A stretch of 64,000 nt of DNA. Source: Dactylorhiza incarnata. Taxonomy: Eukaryota > Streptophyta > Magnoliopsida > Asparagales > Orchidaceae. Under the pieces are notes generated by a model. The model was not told the origin of the DNA. It made no database searches and worked only from the letters and a program-made list of their open reading frames with translations. Each line of letters opens with the position of its first letter. The stretch's first letter is position 1. The stretch covers positions 762,501 to 826,500 of the forward strand of contig JAWHQI010000267.1 of NCBI GenBank assembly GCA_033032865.1. Reading direction: 5' to 3'. Both the position numbers and the translations under genes were made by a program. Of the stretch, positions 45,028 through 56,381 are shown piece after piece.

Positions 45028-45444
45028 GTACTCAGGTACTATGGGGTGCTGCTGAGCCAGCTGACCCCGAACGCGATCGCAGATGTGATCGGGTTCGCCC
45101 GCTATATGCGGGAGGAACGGATTGAGTTCAGCCTCTCCGTCTTCCGCAAAGTATTCTCCTTCCGTGCTTACAGGGACGAGACCGCGTATTTCGCGAGCCA
45201 GCACGTCACCGTCCTCGAGACGGTGAACAAGAGCCATTATTGGACCCAGAAGTTCCTTCTGGTCAAAGGGCCCTTCGGCAATCTACACTACACCCCCTCC
45301 TGCGAGACAAAGCCACCTACCGTCCCCCGGGCTCACTTGGCGGCAGCGACCTCAAGCTCTTCCAGTATCTTGCTGGGAAGAACTTTGAAGTCGCCTACCT
45401 CAGGCGTAACGTCGACTCCTTGCTTCCTGTTCCGCAAGGAGAAG

Positions 45445-45514
45445 GTAAGGTTCGCCTTCGCCTCTCATTCCTGCTTTCCCTTCTGTTTATCTAACACATT
45501 TTTTTCTTTTACAG
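45445..45514 (+). other. Candidate intron 2 of antisense gene 2
   Basis: GGAGAAG|GTAAGG to CTTTTACAG|GCG, 70 bp, with CTAAC 24 bases before the acceptor; phase 1. Confidence 0.7.
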
Positions 45515-46716
45515 GCGAGCGCGATGTTCCTGTCCACCCTCCGCACGCGCAGGGCACCGTGCTTACTGTGGACTCCCTTGTTACCGTGGCGGCGGCGGCG
45601 TGCCGCGAACTCCCCACCACCGGGTCCAGCAAGAAACGGAGTGCACCCGCGAGCCAGTCCGGCCCGCGGGGCTCCTCCAAGAAGTCCAAGGCGAAACCCC
45701 TCAGTACCGTCACGGAGGGTGTGGTCGACCTGGGCGAGTCCGACGACTCGCCCCCTTTCCCGATGAAACAAGAGGCCCCTCCGGGGAACCAGGAGGCTGG
45801 GAGTTCTTCGGGACCTCCTCTGCCCAAGGGCCATAAAAATTTTCTCCAAGGGGAGAAGGTCTCTGATCTCCTCGGCGAGCCCCTAGTCGCTTGGGACCCA
45901 GCGAACAACCGGGTCTCCTACTCCACCCTCCACCCCACCTGGGTGGAGTTTGGTAAAGCAGGGGAGGAGGCGTTCGCGATGGGCTTCGGCCTATACGGTC
46001 GCGAGGACGCCGCCGCTTTCAAGGAAATGGGGGCAAGGCACTTGGTCAACGAGGCCATGCGAGCCCAATTCCGCTCCACCGAGCTCGCACACATGGCGAG
46101 CCGCCGGTACCTACAATCGGATCGCGACCTCCGCGCGTACAGGGAGGAGTTGTGAAAGGCTCGAGACCAGATCAAGGGTCTCCAGGATAAAGAGGAGCTA
46201 TCCGCGAGCCTCCTCGCTGGGATCCAGGGCAGGATGGAAAGCGCCCCCGGGTCCCCTTACTCATCGTTGCTCGCCATATCTGATATTTATCTATTTCCCA
46301 TTTCCTCTACCTTTCAGGATGCCGACACCGCCACCGAGCTTCTGGCTCGCAACAAGGAGTTGGAGTTAGAGAACAAGTTGCTCAAGGACTTGGAGCTAGA
46401 GAACAAGTCGCTGAGGGCTCAAGTTGAGGAGTTGACTCGCGCCGTGTTGCCTCCCCCTCCAGGGCGAGCCCGTCCTTTTCAGGGGACCTGCGAGAGCGAA
46501 GACCGGAGGCGGCGAGACGCGCAAGAAGTTGCCAACCTCGTCTTCACTCCCCTCAAGGAGGCGGACCTGCTTGCAGAAGAGGCCAAGAAGTTCTCATCTG
46601 AGGATGTCGTCCCGGACATCTTCGTCGTAGCCCCTGGATCGGAGAACGCAAGGATGGTGGGAAGCCCCCGCCATGAACCCCTCGCGTCCTCTTCGCTTTT
46701 TCTCTTTTGGATGTAA

Positions 46717-47370
46717 ATTATTCTTTTGAGCTGGCGACCTCGCCGCTGCATGTAACTGAGACATTATTGAATGGATGAATTTTTTGCTTCGTGTAACTTT
46801 TCTTTCTCGCCTTCGCCTATGACCTTGTGCTTTTTATTTCCTGTTTATCCTTCACGAATTAGCTTAGCGCTCTCGATGGACTCGCGAACCGGAACCTGCT
46901 GGCCGAGGACCCTGCAACTCGCCTAGGCGACTCGGCCCTTGTTAAAAACTTGAGCTCGCGTGTTGGAACTGCGAGAACGAACGTTTGGGGGTTCGCCCAG
47001 CCGTGGGCTCGCCCATCCCGGCATCGCCTTATGCGCACTTGCGAACCAGGACCATCGATCCCCATACCCCTAGGCTCGCGAACCCGGTCTCGCTCGCTTC
47101 TTGTACCGACTTCATGAACCAACCCTTTCCAACTTCTACTCGCACCAATTCTGTGAGCCAAACTCTTCCGAACATACACCAACTTAGCGGGCCAAACTTC
47201 CCAAACATCATGTACACCCATCTGCTACCCGAGGCCCTTTAAGCCTCAACTTTTATCGCCTTACCAAACAAACTTTTTCACCTTTAATTCCTATCCTCTT
47301 GACAGCCCAGGCTCTACCAGCCTTAGCTCATACTATTACTTTGCTACTCCCAAAGCATGATATTTTGTGC
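46717..47370. other. Downstream region of antisense gene 2
   Basis: No further ORF with a recognisable product. T-rich stretches and ATTGAATGGATGAA near 46768 could serve 3'-end formation; not supported further. Confidence 0.35.
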
Positions 47371-48768
47371 ACAACCTCTGCCAGCCTCTCCAGAGATCAA
47401 CCTGACCCCCCGTCTAGATGAGAGCCCGGGAATGGAATCGATCTGGGGCATTCCAGCACCAACATATACATCCTCTGTCAGCCTCTCCAGAGATCAACCT
47501 GACCCCCCCGTCTAGATGAGAGCCCGGGAACGGAATCGATCTGGGGCATTCCAGCACCAACATATACAACCTTTGCCAGCCTCTCCAGAGATCAACCTGA
47601 CCCCCCTTCTAGATGAGAGCCCGGGAACGGAATCGATCTGGGGCATTCCAGCACCAACATATACAACCTTTGCCAGCCTCTCTAGAGATCAACCTGACCC
47701 CCCGTCTAGATGAGAGCCCGGGAACGGAATCGATCTGGGGCATTCCAGCACCAACATATACAACCTTTGCCAGCCTCTCCAGAGATCAACCTGACCCCCC
47801 TCCCCCCCCCCCCCCCCCCCCCCCCCCCCCGTCTAGATGAGAGCCCGGGAACGAAATCGATCTGGGGCATTCCCGCACCAACATATACAACCTCTGCCAG
47901 CCTCTCCAGAGATCAACCTGACCCCCCGTCTAGATGAGAGCCCGGGAATGGAATTGATCTGGGGCATTCCAGCACCAACATATACAACCTTTGCCAGCCT
48001 CTCCAGAGATCAACCTGACCCCCCGTCTAGATGAGAGCCCGGGAACGGAATCGATCTGGGGCATTCCAGCACCAACATATACAACCTTTGCCACCCTCTC
48101 CAGAGATCAACCTGACCCCCCGTCTAGATGAGAGCCCGGGAACGGAATCGATCTGGGGCATTCCAGCACCAACATATACAACCTTTGCCAGCCTCTCCAG
48201 AGATCAACCTGACCCCCCGTCTAGATGAGAGCCCGGGAACAGAATCGATCTGGGGCATTCCAGCACCAACATATACAACCTTTGCCAGCCTCTCCAGAGA
48301 TCAACCTGACCCCCCGTCTAGATGAGAGCCCGGGAACGGAATCGATCTGGGGCATTCCCGCACCAACATATACAACCTCTGCCAGCCTCTCCAGAGATCA
48401 ACCTGACCCCCCGTCTAGATGAGAGCCCGGGAACGGAATCGATCTGGGGCATTCCAGCACCAACATATACAACCTTTGCCAGCCTCTCCAGAGATCAACC
48501 TGACCCCCCGTCTAGATGAGAGCCCGGGAACGGAATCGATCTGGGGCATTCCAGCACCAACATATACAACCTTTGCCAGCCTCTCCAGAGATCAACCTGA
48601 CCCCCCGTCTAGATGAGAGCCCGGGAACGGAATCAATCTGGGGCATTCCCGCACCAACATATACAACCTCTGTCATCCTCTCCAGAGATCAACCTGACCC
48701 CCCGTCTAAATGAGAGCCCTGGAACGGAATCGATCTGGGGCATTCCAGCACCAACATATACAATCTTT
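47371..48768. repeat. 97-bp tandem array, fourteen units
   Basis: Units share GCCAGCCTCTCCAGAGATCA, CTAGATGAGAGCCCGGGAAC and GGCATTCCAGCACCAACATA. ATGAGAGCC recurs at 47418, 47516, 47613, 47710, 47837, 47934, 48031, 48128, 48225, 48322, 48419, 48516, 48613 and 48710. The one long interval holds a poly-C expansion (about 47796-47831). Because 97 is 1 modulo 3, each frame opens for about two units, giving many 65-codon ORFs that are artefacts. It lies in the 3' untranslated part of the sense element, between integrase and the antisense genes. Confidence 0.95.
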
Positions 48769-48836
48769 TAGTTACCAAGCCAACATATGAGTCACAATAA
48801 TCAAAGAATGTAATAGTCATATATAAAAAGGAAATT

Positions 48837-50363
48837 TCAAGGATAAAATCTTTTCAAATCGTCTCCACTTCTAGCCCGGCCAAGGGGTACCCATTCCACA
48901 TCCTGGAGATGATATCCCCCGGACCTGAGTGCCTCGCTTACAATATATGGCCCTTCCCAGTTGGGTTCAAGTTTACCTAGAGCAGCTCCTCTCCCTGCTG
49001 CGTCCACCTTTTTCAAAACTAAGTCACCCCTCTCAAACTGCTTTACCCTGACATGGTGATCAAAGTACTTAGCCATTCTCTTCTTGACTTCCTCCTGTCG
49101 AATAGCCGCTAGATCGCGGAATTCTTCGACCAGGTCTAAGGACAACCTTTGCTCGGCCCCGTTCTCCACCAGCCACTCTTCATCCCCTTCACCCGCAGCA
49201 GTCACCCGGGGAGTCTTCACCTCGAACTCTATCGGAATCACAGCCTCGGACCCATGGGAGAGTTTGAACGGAGTCTCTCCCGTAGCAGTATTCGGGGTGG
49301 TTCTTAGGGCCCATAGGACTGAGGGTAACTGCTCTGCCCAGTTCCCTCGAAGGTTTTCCTCTTTCTTCTTGAGCAGGTTAACAATGATCTTGTTCGCCGC
49401 TTCCACCTGACCGTTGCTCCTCGGGTGGTGGACCGACGTGAACCTGAGATCGATGTCGAGCTGGGTACAGAAGCTGACAAATTCTTCACTAGCAAACTGA
49501 GGTCCATTGTCTGTCACTATAGCGAGTGGGAGCCCATGCCTGCAAATGATTTGCCCCCATACAAAATTTCTTACCACTTGGGATGTTACCTTTGCTAGCT
49601 CTTTCACTTCTATCCATTTGGAGAAGTAGTCGATCATCACCAGTAGGAACCTCCGCTGGCCACTTGCTTGGGGAAAAGGGCCAACCAGGTCCAGCCCCCA
49701 TATAGCGAAAGGCCACGGGGCCGTGATGGTCCTGAGTCTTTTAGCTGGGAGGAGCTGGAGTGGAGCATAGAGTTGGCACTTGGGACACTTCTTTGCGAAC
49801 TCTGCTGCATCCTTACCAAGGGTAGGCCAGAAATAGCCTTGCATCAACACCCTCCCTTCCAAGGTTCGGCTTCCGGAGTGACTGCCACACTCCCCAGAAT
49901 GAATCTCCTCTAGGACCCTTAGGACCTCCTCCTCGGACACACACCGCGCAAGGAGCCCCGAGAGTGTCTTTCTGTATAGTCCTCCTGCATGTAAGGAGTA
50001 GTAAGCCGATTTATACCTGAAGCGACGCTGATCCCCCTCCCCTTCGGGGAACTTTCCTGAGGACAGGTAGATGATGAAGGGATCCATCCACGATGCCCGC
50101 TGATCCACTTCCATCAGCTCCCCTTCCTCGATTGAGGGCCGAAAGAGTTCCGAGACCGTCCCTCCTGCCCGTGGACCAAACTTGGCCAGGAGGTCGGCTT
50201 GGGCGCTCTCCTCCCTCGGAACATGCTTGATGGAAAAGGTCCGGAACTGTCCGATGACCCCCCTGACTTTCTCCAGATACCGTAGGAGGGTCGAGTCCTT
50301 CGCCTCGAACTCCCCTCTGATCTGACATGCCACTACCATGGAGTCTGTTGAGACCTCCACGTC
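48837..50363 (-). pseudogene. Second RNase H (C-terminal part) and integrase of Tat element
   Basis: Begins just after a TAA at about 50364. First ~70 residues (VSTDSMVVACQIRGEFEAKD, REESAQADLLAKFG) finish the second, archaeal-type RNase H characteristic of Tat. Then come the integrase zinc region (HSGECGSHSGSRTL to KKCPKCQLYA), catalytic Asp in WGLDLVGPFP, Asp in IVTDNGPQF and Glu in NGQVEAAN, and a C-terminal GKLEPNWEGPYIV fold. No chromodomain. The open frame is uninterrupted to TAG/TAA at 48837. Confidence 0.9.
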
Positions 50364-51250
50364 TTATACCCCCAGCTTCCTAGCCAGCCGTAGGCCAGCT
50401 ATGACTGCTTCATACTCGTCCTGGTTGTTTGTGATCGGGAAATAGATGCTCAAATCCTGCTCGATTTTCGTTCCTTGGGGGCTCACCAGGACAATTCCAC
50501 CCCCACAGGAATGCTTCCCTGATGCCCCATCAACCAACATCTTCCATGCTGTTGGGGGAGGTGACTCGTGTTTCCCACTTCAGTCGCATAGTCCGCCATG
50601 AAATCCGCCACCGCTTGTGCTTTGATTGATACCCGGGGCACATACGTGATGTTAAACTTGCTTAGCTCCACAGACCACTTTGCCAGCCTCCCCGAGTGCT
50701 CCACACCTTCCAAGACCTTGCGGAGGGGGTGGTCCGTCACTATCTGGATCGACTGCGCTTGGAAGTAGGGCCGGAGCTTCCAAGCTGCTACCACCAAAGC
50801 AAACGCCAACTTCTCCAGGATGGGGTATCGGAGCTCCGCCTTCTTCAATACTCGGCTGACGTAATAGATGGGGAATTGCTTTTTCCCTTCTTCCCGAATC
50901 AATACCGAGCTTACCGCCTCCGCCCCTACCCCCAGGTACAGGAATAGGTCCTCTCCCAACCTTGGTCCCGGGAGCAGAGGGGTCTGGGTGAGCTGCCTTT
51001 TCAAAGCCTGGAAGGCTTCCTCGCACTCCGAGTTCCATTCGAACTTCTTGTTCCCCCTTAGCACCTTGAAGAAGGGTGCACACTTCTCTCCCGCCTTGGA
51101 GAGAAATCTGCTGAGTCCGGCCAACTTGCCCGTCAGGCTTTGGATCTCTTTTGAATTTCTTGGCGAACCCAACTCCATGATTGCCATGACTTTGTCCGGG
51201 TTAGGCTCCACCCCCGCCGGGGTGAGCAGATGACCTAAGAATTTTCCTCA
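50364..51250 (-). pseudogene. RT connection, RNase H and start of second RNase H, Tat element
   Basis: After the TGA at 51248-51250 the frame runs through FLGHLLTPAGVEPNPDK, RNase H (FLYLGVGAEAVSSVLIREEG, PIYYVSRVLKKAELRYP, IVTDHPLRKVLEG, VADFMADYA) to about 50545. There one base is missing and the next frame starts the second RNase H (DGASG, then NNQDEYEAVIAGLRLARKLG) up to the TAA at 50364-50366. Confidence 0.85.
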
Positions 51251-52910
51251 GCCGACCCCGAAGACACACTTCAAGGGGTTGAGCCTCATCTGGTACCTCC
51301 GTAGGGTCCCGAAGGTCTCTTCCAGGTCTCTGAGGTGAGAACTGAGGTCTTGGCTCTTCACCATGAGGTCATCGACATATACCTCTAAGTTCCTTCCCTT
51401 CTGCTCCCGAAAGACCCTGTCCATCATCCGTTGGTAGGTGGCTCCTGCGTTCTTGAGCCCAAAGGGCATCAGTTTATAACTATAGCATCCGTCCCCCGTG
51501 ATGAAAGAGACATCTTTGATGTCCGGGGGGGTGCATGTGGATTTGATGGTAACCTGAAAAAGCATCTAGAAAAGACATTACAGGGAAACCGACGGCTGAA
51601 TCAACAAGCGCGTCGATCTGAGGAAAGGGGTAGCAATCCTTGGGGCACGATTTATTAAGTAAAGAAAAGTCGATACACATACGCCACTTACCTCCCCCCT
51701 TCTTCACCATGACCACATTGGAGACCCAGCCTGGGTACTGGATCTCCGATACAAACCCGACCTTCAGAAGTTTACTCACTTCTTCTCGGATGGGCTCTTC
51801 CATCTTCCCTGCTACAGGCCTTCTCCTTTGGCGAATGGGGCGGGTGCCTGGCTCGATGTTGAGATGGTGGCAAGCCACATCTGCATCGATCCCCGACATC
51901 TCCGCGGCGCTCCACGCAAAGACATCTATATTCTTTTGAACGCAGGCAAGGATTTCTGCCTGCTCCTCCGGGCTGAGCCCTCCACTGACCCGGACCTTCT
52001 CCACCACCCCCGACCGGGTGGTGACTTCTAGCTCCACGACCTCGTCCACGGCCTCCAGCCGGGACTTCTCCTCCCATGCTTTCTCCCCTTCTTCGTTAGT
52101 GAGTGCTTGGGTTTCTTCTTCCACCCCCTCCTCTATCACCATCAGTTCCTCCGCCCCTCCTCCCGGGGCCTTCTCTCCTCTTCCCTCTCCTTTCTCCACT
52201 CGGGGCCCTACAGCAACCCCTTCCTGGGCATCAAATTCCCCTTCCTCTATCTTCTCCTCCATCTCCTTCTCACCTCCGGCCTCGACCGCTCCCTCCATCG
52301 CCTGATCCAACTTCTCAGCTTCCTTCATCCAAGAGATGGTGTTGACAGCCGTCACGTAGCACTGTCTCGCCACCTTAGGATCTCCCCTTACCCGGATCTG
52401 GATTCCTCCCAAGCTGAACTTGAGGCACTGGTGGAAGGTGGATGGGACGCAGCCGAAAGCACTGATGAGTGGCCGTTCGAAGATGGCACTATAACTGCTC
52501 GGAGCATCCACTATGACAAAGCGGCAATTCCGAGATTGCCCGCCTAGAACCACATGTAGTCCCACCCCGCCCTCCACCTCCTTCCTTTCCCCGGAGAACC
52601 CAAACAAAGGGCCATCCGAGGCCAGCACTCTCTTGCTCTCCACCTTCATTTCATAAAACGCCTTCTTGAAGATGACGTTGACGGAGCTCCCATTGTCCAC
52701 GAGTACCCGGGACACCGTGAAGTTCTCGATGGCGGTCTGGATGACCAGCGCATCGCAAAATGGATCCTCGTGGCCCGGCATATCCTTCTGAGAAAAAATA
52801 ATTTTTTCAGCCGGGGGTGGAGCGGTGGAAGTAGAAGCCACGCTCCTGCGGTAGATGGTATGGAGGCTAGCCTTGCGGGTTGCCTCCACACCTACCCCCC
52901 CATGGATCAC
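51251..52910 (-). pseudogene. Protease and reverse transcriptase, Tat element
   Basis: Protease active site VLVDNGSSVNVIF (DNGSS form usual in Tat), SSYSAIFERP and GDPKVARQCYV. A Glu-rich linker follows, then RT: VQKNIDVFAW, GWVSNVVMVKKGGGKWRMC, FLDAFSGYHQI, MPFGLKNAGATYQRM and catalytic YVDD at about 51368-51380. An extra C in a C run at about 51521-51528 shifts the frame inside RT. The frame is continuous with gag upstream except for one TGA. Confidence 0.9.
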
Positions 52911-54265
52911 TCAGATCCCCCCTCTACTCCCCACATCAGCTCGGTCTTCACACCTCTCCTCATCCTCCTCTCGGGGCTCGACCTCCACGATCCTCACTGG
53001 AGGCTGCTGCTGCGGCGCGGGCCCTCTGTCCCTCTTCACCTCCAGGAACTCCGGGCAGGTGTCTGTTGAGTGACCCTCCTCATCATGGTAGATACAATAT
53101 GGCAATGCCACCTCCCTTGCCTCGGCTTCTACCCCCCTGTTCCTTCTCCTCCTAGCGGCTGCTGCTTCCGCCTCTTCTCTCCTTCCTCTTCCTCTTCCCC
53201 GGCCAATCGTCATAGCCTGCTGAGGTGGGGGAGGCATCTGCATCGGGCCTTGCCTCCACCCCAACTGATGAGGTCTTCCTTGACCCCCGTAGTAGTTACC
53301 CCTTCCCGGGGCATACCCTCTCCCTTGTCCCTGCACTCCTCCATCATGCTGCCTCCATCCCCCCTCTGGGGTCCGGGGCTCTTCCCTTCTCCTGACCTCC
53401 TGCTGCTTCACCTCCGGCTCACTGAGCTTTTCTAGCCTCTTGGTGAGTTTCGGGTTAGCTTCTTCACTCGCGACCTCTTCCGCCACCCTCTCCATCAACT
53501 CTTCGTAGGAGATGGGGGCTTTCCTCTTCAGTGCAATTTTGAAAAAACTCTCCTTCAGCCCCACCGTAAAGGAGAGCTGGAGTGCGAACCCTGGCACCTC
53601 CTGCATAAGCAGCACCTCCTCCTGGAATCGGTCTGCATACTGAGCCAATGACTCCTTAGGCTCCTGCTTCACCTTGAAGAGGGAATCAGCGTCCTTCTTC
53701 CTCTTCTTGGACGTTGAGAACCGCAACAAGAAGCTTCGGCGCAGATCGTCGAACGCATAGATCGAACCTATAGGGAGCTGGTGAAACCAGTCCCTAGCTT
53801 TTTCTTTGAGGGTGACGGCGAAGAGCCGACACTTAAAAGCGTCTGACATTGGCCTAATGGAGACCGAGTCCTCGAACGACTGCAAGTGCTGGACAGGGTC
53901 ATCCCGGTCGTTATAGTAGACTCGATCCCACTCCTCGAACCCTGCCGGGATGGGGGCAGAAAGAACCAGTTCGCAAAAGGGGCTTCCTCCTCCGACCACC
54001 CTTATCGGCTCTGCTCGCCCCCCGAGCTCCCCTACCAGACTGGAGCTCGCCGGAACGGCACTTGCGAGGACGACACTCGCCCGAACCACTCCCACCGTCG
54101 CAACATCCTCCTGGCGCGCGCTCGCCTGCGCCGCGCTCGCCAGCTCTGCACTCTCCTGCGCCGCACTCGCCGGAATAGAACTCGCCGGCATTGTGCTCGC
54201 TGGAGTGCCAAACAGCACACGCCCCTCCAGATCCTGCCCAGAACCAACAACAACTTCCTTTCCAG

Positions 54266-54297
<32 letters not shown>

Positions 54298-54486
54298 GGC
54301 GTTCTCGCCGATCGCCGCTGGGGGAGGGGTCACCTGAGGCGTTGGGGTCGCGATCTCGCTTCGCAGTGCCGCGACCGCGAACCCCAAGGTGTCGAGCATC
54401 TCCCTTCTGAAATCGGCGAGCATCCTCGCCATCGCCACCTGGGGCGCCTCTCTGGACTCCTCGCCCTGATCTTCCTCTCCCGCCAT
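52911..54486 (-). pseudogene. gag: Gag of Tat element
   Basis: Start MAGEEDQGEESREAPQ at 54486. A ~28-base poly-G (poly-C on plus, 54269-54296) after IGENAP changes frame relative to the rest. Then an Ala/Ser-rich repeat region, the capsid core (YYNDRDDPVQHLQSF, KARDWFHQLPIGSIYAF, ESLAQYADRFQEE), an Arg/Gly stretch and the zinc-like YCIYHDEEGHSTDTCPEF. Ends at TGA 52911-52913, but protease follows in the same frame, so this stop is either nonsense (CGA to TGA) or leaky. Confidence 0.85.
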
Positions 54487-54521
54487 AATCCTTCTCTGGA
54501 ACTTTCTTGAACCGTCCACGC

Positions 54522-54539
54522 TCCACGTTCACCGCACCA
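54522..54539 (-). promoter_or_regulatory. Candidate primer-binding site of Tat element
   Basis: Minus strand TGGTGCGGTGAACGTGGA lies three bases inside the 5' LTR. The tRNA is not identified from memory. Confidence 0.6.
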
Positions 54540-54542
54540 AGA

Positions 54543-55996
54543 TGTTGAAACCGATTTCTTGATTCCTTGGAGCTCGGGTCCCCCAACTGGGTTTGAGGGG
54601 CGGCTAGCGCTTACTTGCCCCTCGGAAGGAGTAGGCCAGAGACTAGAACAGTAGACTAAGACCTTAGTCTCGGCAAGGAGGTCCCTCCACTAACCCGGAA
54701 GATCGTTGAGCGCTTCCCCTCCCAAGCCAAAGCCAAGACTCGGGCACCTTGGAGAGCTAGAGAGCCCAACCAAGCCAACCTAGGGAGAGAGAGGGCTCAA
54801 AGATTCTGAACCGGAATGCTCTCCCAAGGTGACCTTGAGGTCTATTTATAGATTTTGGTTTCGTGGTCTGCCAATAGCCAAATCCCGCTGTACTTTTTTA
54901 CTATCCGCACCCCAGTTTGGTCTGCCAACAGCCAAATCCCGCTGTTCTGAGGGGCTAACTGCAGACCACCGGGGGTCTTTGATAAAAAACCACCTCTGGT
55001 GCCGACGGACCGGCGACCGGCGACCTTGGGTCTGGTCGGCGAGCACGAGGCTCGCCCAATATGGCTAAATGCTCCACAGACCATCCGGCTCGCCCGCGAC
55101 CTGGGCCGAGCCCCAAAAAGTACTATCCGCACACCACTTAGCGGGCTCGCCCGCGACCTGGGCCGAGCCCCAAAGTGACTATCCGCACACAGCTTGGCGG
55201 GCTTGCCCGCGACCTGGGCCGAGCCCTAAAATGACTATCCGCACACCACTTGGCGGGCTCGCCCGCTGCCCGGGCGAGCCCCAAAATGACTATCCGCACA
55301 CCACTTGGCGGGCTCGCCCGCTGCCCGGGCGAGCCCCAAAATGAGTATCCGCACACCACTTGGCGGGCTCGCCCACGACCTGGGCCGAGCCCCAAAATGA
55401 CTATCCGCACACCGCTTGGCGGGCTCGGCCGCGACCCGGGCGAGCCCCAAAATGACTATCCGCACACCACTTGGCGGGCTCGCCCGCTGCCTGGGCCGAG
55501 TCCCAAAATGACTATCCGCACACCACTTGGCGGGCTCGCCCGCTGCCCGGGCGAGCCCCAAAATGACTATCCGAAAACCACTTGGCGGGCTCGCCCGCGA
55601 CCTGGGCCGAGCCCCAAAATGACTATCCGCACACCACTTGGCGGGCTCGCCCGCTGCCCGGGTGAGCCCCAAAATGACTATCCGCACACCACTTGGCGGG
55701 CTCGCCCGCGACCTGGGTCGAGCCCCAAAATGACTATCCGCACACCGCTTGGCGGGCTCGCTCACGACCCGGGCGAGCCCCAAAATGACTATTTGCACCC
55801 CACGCCTGTCTGGCTCGCCCGCTGCCTGCCTAGGCCGAGCCCCCCTGGGTCGAGTTCGCCCGCTGCCAAATTGCACCCCCAAAATGGCTATTTGCACCCC
55901 ACGTATTTCAAGGTGCCTAGCGAACCCTTGCCTTCCCCAAGTGGCTATCCGCACTCCCAACCTCGGTGTTTACCTGGCGAACATCAGGATTGTACA
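54543..55996 (-). repeat. 5' LTR of Tat element (1454 bp)
   Basis: Same ends as the left LTR. TATA box at 54842-54850 (minus). About twelve ~57-bp hairpin repeats at 55110-55790, one more than the 3' LTR, which accounts for the 60-bp length difference. Confidence 0.95.
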
Positions 55997-56001
55997 AACA
56001 T

Positions 56002-56381
56002 CATCACAAAGAGGTCTTAAGTAAATCGCACGATCACATTGATCGTGCATTAACAATAATCACACGGTCGTGCGATTTACCCAGACTGCAATGCTCAGCT
56101 CATGGGTTTGATCCACCTGCACACAATCAAAATATAGGCTCCTACCACAAAGGAGACCACGTAGCATCCACAATACAAGCATGAACAAGCATGGGGAGCC
56201 CCCCAAAGACATACCCCCAGCACAGAATGCACAATTGCACACCAAAACGGGACAACATGTGCACTTCGTGTACTACGGTGTATCAATGAAATATAAGCAC
56301 TAATTTGCAGAAAGTGAAGTACAAGAGAGTGAAAACTAGCCCAGATGAGTCCGAAAAACCCTATATAAATCAGACTCATCA
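56002..56381 (-). repeat. 5' LTR of Athila-like element, right part
   Basis: Continuation of 41161-41391; ends ...GACTCATCA. On minus the LTR begins TGATGAGTCTGATTTATATA, with TATATA within 20 bases of the end and a GATGAGTC/GACTCATC inverted repeat. Another inverted repeat, GTAAATCGCACGA with its complement, spans 56021-56080. Confidence 0.85.

Larger units (their letters stand above)
44699..46716 (+). pseudogene. Antisense passenger gene 2, Transposase_28-like with coiled coil
   Basis: Exon 1 (44699-44950, 84 codons) starts MVADTDGEGRAR. Intron 44951-45027 joins it in phase 0 to VLRYYGVLLSQLTPNAI and FARYMREERIEFSLSVFRKV, the pattern of the plant 'putative gypsy type transposon' domain (Transposase_28, Pfam family, from memory). 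Intron 2 is 45445-45514 with ATCTAACACA and a T-rich tract before the acceptor. The third part has a Lys/Ser-rich region and, near the end, KELELENKLLKDLELENKSL (coiled coil). Defects: a one-base loss in a C run near 45295 and a TGA at 46153-46155, after which the frame continues to 46716. Role unknown; such proteins are Gag-like by one published view. Confidence 0.65.
41392..55996 (-). mobile_element. Tat-lineage (Retand-like) element with antisense genes, 14.6 kb
   Basis: LTRs at 41392-42785 and 54543-55996; target duplications AACAT at 41387-41391 and 55997-56001. Minus-strand order from the right: LTR, primer site, gag, protease, RT, RNase H, a second RNase H, integrase, 97-bp tandem array, two plus-strand genes, LTR. 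A dual RNase H, extra antisense ORFs before the 3' LTR and a tandem array are known features of Tat/Retand-type elements. LTRs differ at about 2-3% of sampled sites and by ~60 bp (about one internal repeat). The pol is broken in several places. Confidence 0.95.
40097..56381 (-). mobile_element. Small Athila-like non-autonomous LTR element, split by the 14.6-kb Tat element
   Basis: Ends TGATG and CATCA are inverted. Target duplications GCTCA lie at 40092-40096 and 56382-56386. Without the insert it is about 1.7 kb. A minus-strand primer-binding site and two copies of the TGATGCGCGAATCTCACACA end (40097, 41161) show the LTR arrangement. No coding capacity. Confidence 0.8.

Noticed and set aside
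45240..45494. Separate small gene in another frame within antisense gene 2
   Set aside because: It continues the same protein after a one-base loss near 45295 and leads into the intron 2 donor.
46251..46317. A third intron in antisense gene 2
   Set aside because: GT..TTTCAG bounds exist, but removal shifts the frame into a stop, whereas the unspliced frame stays open into the coiled coil.
47371..48768. Regular direct repeats as a CRISPR array
   Set aside because: Whole 97-bp units repeat without unique spacers, and the setting is a plant retrotransposon.
53070..53435. Plus-strand ORFs opposite gag and pol of the Tat element (52018-54510)
   Set aside because: Antisense shadows of coding sequence; the minus frames carry recognised Gag and protease motifs.
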